64,000 nt of DNA from Diphasiastrum complanatum (taxonomy: Eukaryota; Streptophyta; Lycopodiopsida; Lycopodiales; Lycopodiaceae), in the NCBI GenBank assembly GCA_029204225.1, contig CM055097.1, forward strand, positions 38,615,106-38,679,105. Direction: 5' to 3'. The notes below the pieces were generated by a model that saw only the letters and a list, made by a program, of their open reading frames with translations, made no database searches and was not told where the DNA came from. Below, one piece after another: positions 61,337 to 64,000 of the stretch. The position numbers and the translations under genes are program-made. The stretch's first letter is position 1. Every line of letters starts with the position of its first letter.

Positions 61337-63838
61337 TCAGGGGTGACGTGCAATTGAGCCGCTGGTCAAAGCAGATACAGTTGCAGCAGAAGGAGATGAC
61401 GTGAAGGACATAACATTTGGTCCCCTTGCAGGTCTGTTAGCTTTTGAAACATCAATATGTCGTGATTTCAGATCATCAGTTGAATTTTTGACAACCTTGG
61501 ATGAGCTGCCAAAGGTGGAAAGTGCCTCCTCCTCTGCCCTTGACACTTTGTGCCTTGGAAGTAGCTGCTGTGCTTCAAGCCTGCTTACGGTTTCTTTGAA
61601 CCCAGAACGTTGAATACCAAGTTTCCCAGACACAAGCCTGGGTTTGGTTTTTATACTACAATTTTCACCATTCTTCGCACCATTTCGTATGCTTGTATCG
61701 AATTTGCCCTCATGATCCTCTGCTCTTTGGCTTGAAGAAAATGTTTTTGTATCAAATATCACCACTTGCTTATCTACAGAGCTCAACAATTTGGAAACAG
61801 ATTTCCAATGGTGATGGTGTGTCTTTTGTTTATCTGTCAACTTGGCCACTTCCTGCTGTGATGTTCCTTGACCCTTACCCCTTTCGTCCCTTGAAGAAGG
61901 AGTCTGCTCTTCTGAAACTTGGCATTGAAGTCCTGATCTATTTTCAGCACAAACAAATGCATTTACTTTGGTGTCTTTGACTCGGAAAGCCACCTTCCCA
62001 TCTTCAGTTTTCACATGAGTGTCACTATGCTTTTCAAAGATACCACCTTGTTTGAATTTCAACCCTCCTACTGGAAGATTTTCTGCTTCATAAGGACCAG
62101 CTTCAACAAGTGTTTTACAACTATGACCTGTCTTCATACTGTCATCACGAACAACAGGCAAAATAGTGCTGCACAGTCTCTCCATTTTTAGATTGGCTGG
62201 ATCCAAACAGCCTCTTTTGTCACTTGTGGAAGTTTTGAGTAAATCCACTGTATTCTGCTTATGTGACACTATGGCATTACCATCTGAATGCTCAATGCAT
62301 GCCAATGGAGAGGAACGGTGTTGATGACTGCCCGATGATCCATCATTCACTGCTGCTGTTTGAGAAGTAGATTGCTGTAAATCGTTCTTAATATTCTCAA
62401 ACTGTGACTTTGCAAGGTCAAAAGTAGAAGATTTTGATTCCAATCGTTTGCTTTCCTTGTGAATGACCGACCTGGGTCTGGTCAACTGTGGCTTTGGAAA
62501 AGGAAGAGGTTCATCGGACGAGCAGGAACCACTATGTGCAGAAACCTTGACTTCTGCTTCTACTTCAGTCTTGGCCTCTATCTTTTTGCTAAAGGGAGCA
62601 GCACTTCGAGTAATCCTTGGAGAACTGTTCATTACACGATGAAGGTGCCGAGCTAACTCCTCGTCATCGACGGGATTTTCTAATTTATCAACATTTTCCC
62701 CGACTTCCCTCTCTGTGCCGACTGTGATCTGTATATTTTTTGCAGAAGTCTGCCCCTGTATCTCAAGAAGAATAGATCTACGAGAAAGCTCGGCTCTAGC
62801 CCTCACCTCTGCCCTTGCTGCAAGCGCTGCAGCCTCCAAAGCTGCTTTGGCTGCTGCTGCAGCTTTCACCGCAACCAATGCCTTTGCAACAGCCGTCGCC
62901 TTTGCAGCAGCAGCAGCTTTGACTGCCAAACAAGCTGCAGCTTTTGCTGCAGCTGCAGCTTCTTGGGCCGAGACAGGTGCAGACAATACAAGAGACTTAC
63001 AAGCAATAGAGTCTTCAGACGTAGAAGAGGATGACACTTGACCTAACCATGAACCCTCTCTATGTACAGACAAAGCTCCACAGCTGAAATTGGTTCGACT
63101 TTCCCTACTTACACGTCGCTTTTTGCTTAGACGGCCTCCAAAGTGAGGATTTTCAGAAGGGACTTCTCCAGAAGCCCCATCCGTCGGGTTTGTGCTATCC
63201 GTGGGTGGCCCTTGGCTTTCTGTGAATATCTTTTCTCTGCCACCAAAGATGCCATTACATGGCGACTTTTGTGCGCTACAGTTAGGGCAAAGATAAGGAA
63301 GAGGATCAGGAGATTTATTTTTGTTATTCTTTAATTCACATTCCACGTGAACAGATCGTTGGCATTGGCAACAGATGAGCCATACCGATGGATCGCCTAG
63401 GGTTTTCACATCCTGATACAACCCTAGACAGTGAGGGCAATACATGCTGGTGCTGTATAGAAGCACACACGAGTTACAAAAGCGCTGATAAACCCCACCT
63501 TTTCGCAAGCGCCGCCACGCACTGTTCTCGCATCCTCCACACCTCGCACATCCCTCCTCAACCTGCTTCTGCACCTCTGAACCAGCCCCTGCGTCCACAG
63601 ATCGATCATCTTCCTTTGTTGCCATCTTTGCTGTTGCCATGGCAGCATCGGAAGTTTTGTCAGACCCGCGGGAGGGGCAGGGGGGAAGCGTGGTTGAGAT
63701 TGACCATCCATTCTGCTTCAAACCAACAAGAAGCCGTTTCCTGGGAGGGAGGGAGCCGCCTGTAAGCTGTTTAGAAGCAGCCATTGAGACTTGGCATGCT
63801 TCCCTAGCATTCTTCGAACTATCTGGTTCGTCCCCCAT
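61337..63838 (-). CDS. PHD/RING-like zinc-finger protein with Ala-rich helix
   Basis: An 833-aa uninterrupted frame. I start at the ATG 63,836-63,838 (MGDEPDSS) because the 31 codons above it open only with GTG. Cysteine pairs at 97/100 and 121/124 (CARCGGCENSAWRR...FCNSC) form a first zinc site. A PHD-like C4HC3 set follows at 134/137, 157/159, 164(His)/167 and 184/187 (YCPHC, CCQCQRSVHVEC, LCPNC). Residues about 283-350 are an Ala/Lys-rich heptad-like segment rich in AAAAAKA repeats, ending in a charged helix. The rest is Ser/Lys-rich and probably disordered. PHD-like fingers in plants often read histone tails, and basic patches (PPRKRLL, KKRRVSR) suggest a nuclear protein; both are inference. 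The protein resembles uncharacterised plant zinc-finger proteins, and I assign no symbol. Confidence 0.85.
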   Translation of the reverse strand: MGDEPDSSKNAREACQVSMAASKQLTGGSLPPRKRLLVGLKQNGWSISTTLPPCPSRGSDKTSDAAMATAKMATKEDDRSVDAGAGSEVQKQVEEGCARCGGCENSAWRRLRKGGVYQRFCNSCVLLYSTSMYCPHCLGLYQDVKTLGDPSVWLICCQCQRSVHVECELKNNKNKSPDPLPYLCPNCSAQKSPCNGIFGGREKIFTESQGPPTDSTNPTDGASGEVPSENPHFGGRLSKKRRVSRESRTNFSCGALSVHREGSWLGQVSSSSTSEDSIACKSLVLSAPVSAQEAAAAAKAAACLAVKAAAAAKATAVAKALVAVKAAAAAKAALEAAALAARAEVRARAELSRRSILLEIQGQTSAKNIQITVGTEREVGENVDKLENPVDDEELARHLHRVMNSSPRITRSAAPFSKKIEAKTEVEAEVKVSAHSGSCSSDEPLPFPKPQLTRPRSVIHKESKRLESKSSTFDLAKSQFENIKNDLQQSTSQTAAVNDGSSGSHQHRSSPLACIEHSDGNAIVSHKQNTVDLLKTSTSDKRGCLDPANLKMERLCSTILPVVRDDSMKTGHSCKTLVEAGPYEAENLPVGGLKFKQGGIFEKHSDTHVKTEDGKVAFRVKDTKVNAFVCAENRSGLQCQVSEEQTPSSRDERGKGQGTSQQEVAKLTDKQKTHHHHWKSVSKLLSSVDKQVVIFDTKTFSSSQRAEDHEGKFDTSIRNGAKNGENCSIKTKPRLVSGKLGIQRSGFKETVSRLEAQQLLPRHKVSRAEEEALSTFGSSSKVVKNSTDDLKSRHIDVSKANRPARGPNVMSFTSSPSAATVSALTSGSIARHP

Positions 63839-64000
63839 CCTCCTGCCACAAACCCTCTTTATCCCTCCCTCATCCACCTGCAGCAATTCTGACCTAAAAC
63901 GCAGGCTCCATCCCTCAAAATAAAGCGCCACACCAAAATTAACTCCAATTTCTGTCCTGCTTCTTTATCACTGAAGCATCTGCCATGCTGCTCTTCGATA

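Overview
This is nuclear DNA of a land plant, most likely a vascular plant. The evidence is an intron-containing CYP704-type cytochrome P450, a plant-type N-glycan GlcNAc-transferase II, a PHD-like zinc-finger protein, and a mosaic of plant LTR retrotransposons (Ty1/copia with initiator-Met tRNA primer sites, Ty3 elements of the Athila/Tat kind with an Asp-type primer site, and a second Ty3 lineage). I cannot name the species. No rRNA, tRNA, CRISPR or organellar genes were seen.

Layout. 1-4,478 and 45,039-49,583 are the two arms of a large inverted repeat. Each arm carries the first three exons of the same P450 gene and about 2.5 kb upstream of it. The left copy reads leftward off the window edge; the right copy is complete (six exons, 530 aa, 47,618-50,679). 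The predicted proteins of exons 1-3 are identical, and the upstream DNA differs by scattered substitutions and a few indels. The roughly 40.6 kb between the arms holds a truncated copia LTR (4.48 kb), a fold-back element (4.9-5.1 kb), a cluster of unusual self-complementary word-repeat elements (8.0-12.7 kb), retroelement debris (13-16 kb), one intact intronless gene (GlcNAc-transferase II, 18,184-19,431, with a ~280 bp GA/CT tract in its leader), and a nest of broken retrotransposons (23.5-44.3 kb).

To the right of the complete P450 lie a broken Ty3 element (51.2-53.4 kb), microsatellites and tandem duplications (54-58 kb), a decayed coding remnant I could not identify (55.1-56.0 kb), a featureless stretch with a 159 bp tandem duplication (58-61.3 kb), and the intact PHD-like gene (61,337-63,838, minus strand).

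The three intact host genes do not form a pathway. The P450 probably hydroxylates fatty acids in the ER; GlcNAc-transferase II acts in Golgi N-glycan maturation; the zinc-finger protein is probably nuclear. No gene cluster with a shared job is visible. The most notable features are the head-to-head P450 duplication, the word-repeat elements, and the GA tract between a candidate TATA box and the transferase start codon.
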